This document shows, in pieces, positions 62,531 through 64,000 of a DNA stretch of 64,000 nt; the first letter of the stretch is position 1, and every line of letters begins with the position of its first letter. A program made the translations under genes and the position numbers. This stretch comes from Chloroflexus aggregans DSM 9485. Lineage in GTDB: Bacteria > Chloroflexota > Chloroflexia > Chloroflexales > Chloroflexaceae. The notes beneath the pieces are model-generated. The model was not told the DNA's origin. It did not search any database and worked only from the letters and a program-made list of their open reading frames with translations. The DNA lies in contig NC_011831.1 in assembly GCF_000021945.1 (NCBI RefSeq), forward strand, positions 1,088,001-1,152,000, given 5' to 3'.

Positions 62531-62553
62531 CGTCGGGGCACGGCATGCCGTGC
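62531..62553. repeat. Single CACGGCATGCCGTG palindrome at the array end
   Basis: GGGGCACGGCATGCCGTGCC at the right boundary of the 179-bp array is the same palindrome as in the arrays at 9898 and 24478. Confidence 0.8.
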
Positions 62554-62559
62554 CCTATT

Positions 62560-62746
62560 GTTGTAATATTTTCACAAAGTATATCACTATACCAAAAATT
62601 AACTTAAACCCACATTTCTTCTTTTTAAAGAACCTATTCTTATCTTCTTTTCACTTAGGCGTAATGTTATTATCAGAAGGATGTAGGAACTTTTCTATTC
62701 TCTATATCGTATCTTACATGTGAGTAGTAGACACAAAGGAAAAACC
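62560..62746. other. AT-rich intergenic leader of the next gene
   Basis: About 185 nt of AT-rich sequence in a GC-rich region, before the ATG at 62747. It must contain the promoter, but no convincing -35/-10 pair was found. AAAGGA precedes the start codon. Confidence 0.5.
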
Positions 62747-64000
62747 CATGAACCGTCTACGTATGCTTTGGAGTACGATCGGTTTGGTGATGGTGTTGAT
62801 CGTGGGCGCAACCCCACTTACCGCCGCACCCTTCTCTGGTCGCACCACCTTTGCCGACCCGCGCTTTGCGTCAGTCTGGACCCGCACCGACGACGAGGCG
62901 GTGCGGGGCGGGCGCACGTGGTATTGGGGGCCGGGACCGTGGTTCGATTACGGTGAATTTTACCGGCAAAGCCCCAATAGCGCGCGCACTGTGCAGTATT
63001 TCGACAAGGCGCGGATGGAGATCAACAATCCGGCTGAAGGTATTGTCACGAATGGCTTGCTGGTGAAAGAACTTATTAGCGGTCGTATGCAGCTTGGTGA
63101 CGATCCCTTCGATGTGAGCTATCGCGAAGGATCGGATGTGCCAGTGGCCGGCAATCCGCGCGTAGCGAACACGATTGCTCCCGGCTATCGTGACTTCGCC
63201 GGCATTGCCACGATCGATAACGGCTACCGCGATCCGTCGCGCCTCAACCAGCGAGTGAATACCGTCATCTCGCGTAGCGGCAACCTTAGCGTGCGCGATG
63301 ACCTCGCCAAACCCGAAACGACAATTGTCCAGTATAACAGCGTCACCGGCCACAACATTCCGAAGGTCTTCTGGGACTTCATGAATCAACGTGGGCGGGT
63401 CATTGAGAATGGCCGCGTCGTGACGGCGCCGATCGTTGATTGGCTCTTTGCAATGGGCTATCCGATCACCGATCCCTACTGGGTCCGGGCCGTCATCGGT
63501 GATACCGAACGTGATGTACTGGTGCAACTCTTTGAGCGGCGCGTGCTGACCTACACTCCTGATAACCCCGCCGGCTATCAGGTCGAGATGGGTAACGTCG
63601 GCCAGCACTACTTCCAGTGGCGCTACCCGCACCTCGGTATGCCGTGGGCCGCACCTGATCCGGTTACTCCGCTTATCTATGCCTCAAATATTGACACCGG
63701 CAGCTACTGGGAACTCTACCGGGCTAATTTCAACGGCGGCGGCCAACGGCTGACCTTTAACAATGGCGAGACGGTGGCCTTCTCGTGGCGGCGCAGTTGG
63801 GAACCAGCCCAACAATACCTGATCGTTGACTCGCGGCGCAATAGCCCCAACTATCGCCAGATCTACGCTCTCAACGCGATTGCCGCCGATTCGGGCGAAC
63901 GCGCGCCGGGAGCTGGCGCTCTCCGCATTAGCTACAGCAACAACGATGGCACCTTCCCGCCGCCGGATAATGATTTCTCAACCATCCCCGGCAGTGAATA
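62747..64000 (+). CDS. Secreted protein, N-terminal part (runs off the right edge)
   Basis: 418 codons are visible in an open frame from the ATG at 62747 (AAAGGA 8 nt upstream). The signal peptide is MNRLRMLWSTIGLVMVLIVG, cleaved near TAA. Residues 35-300 form a domain with FADPRFASVWTRTD, RTWYWGPGPW and, near 266-300, ERRVLTYTPDNPAGYQVEMG and GNVGQHYFQWRY. This layout recurs in secreted proteins of Chloroflexus-type bacteria as far as I remember. From about 310, short strands such as IYASNIDTGSYWELYRANFN and RQIYALNAIA suggest a TolB/WD40-like beta-propeller. Function unknown; the rest lies outside the window. Confidence 0.85.

Noticed and set aside
61549-62607. Several open frames of 90-130 codons in the 179-bp array
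   Set aside because: Same peptide (TYHRTGRMGVGATRCVAPTS) repeated in tandem copies; no ribosome site, both strands open.

Overview
The window looks like chromosome from a filamentous anoxygenic phototroph of the Chloroflexus group. This is inferred from protein character, not from a database search: huge secreted jelly-roll proteins, secreted proteins ending in a 'FVPLVVR'-type tail, a two-domain permease with an NitT/TauT-type ATPase, several ArsA-like and sirtuin housekeeping genes, and GC-rich DNA full of short palindromic repeat arrays. No phage, transposase, rRNA or CRISPR array was seen.

Layout. Positions 1-9677 hold one giant minus-strand gene (at least 3,225 codons, running off the left edge) for a surface protein. 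It is followed by an approximately 1.6 kb array of palindromic repeats (9898-11480). Positions 11505-21246 hold a six-gene minus-strand cluster for surface glycan assembly: two GT4 glycosyltransferases, two large polytopic GT-C-like proteins, a flippase and a methyltransferase. A divergent third GT-C-like gene (21352-24516) runs into a second repeat array (24478-25572). An accessory pocket (25.6-27.6 kb) carries a WXG100-CHAP fusion protein and remnants of a STAND-type gene. Then come an ABC transporter (27691-30777), a third repeat array, mgtE behind a structured leader with its own terminator (31236-32870), a secreted CAP-domain protein, and a TrmB regulator with a P-type metal ATPase.

The centre holds a dienelactone hydrolase that ends at a suspicious TGA, a tRNA-Arg(CCG) with textbook promoter and terminator, an ECF sigma/anti-sigma pair, a polyprenyl diphosphate synthase, and a response-regulator-like gene and a PAS-STAS gene. 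Between the last two sits a GxxExxY nuclease-fold gene bracketed on both sides by GGATG-rich hairpins. Further right are an SDR, a primary-type sigma factor, malQ, arginase plus an ArsA-type ATPase, a phosphatase and a sirtuin, PspC, fructosamine kinase, accB-xseA-xseB with a membrane protein, ridA, a ComEC-like domain plus a second flippase, a tandem array of a 179-bp unit (61490-62530), and the start of a secreted beta-propeller-like protein running off the right edge.

The strongest recurring pattern is that four kinds of repeat (CACGGC palindromes, the AACGCAAAGG heptad repeat, GGATG hairpins and the 179-bp unit) sit in intergenic gaps, and the first three abut or supply stop codons of flanking genes. 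The most system-like piece is the GxxExxY cassette at about 42.3-43.25 kb.
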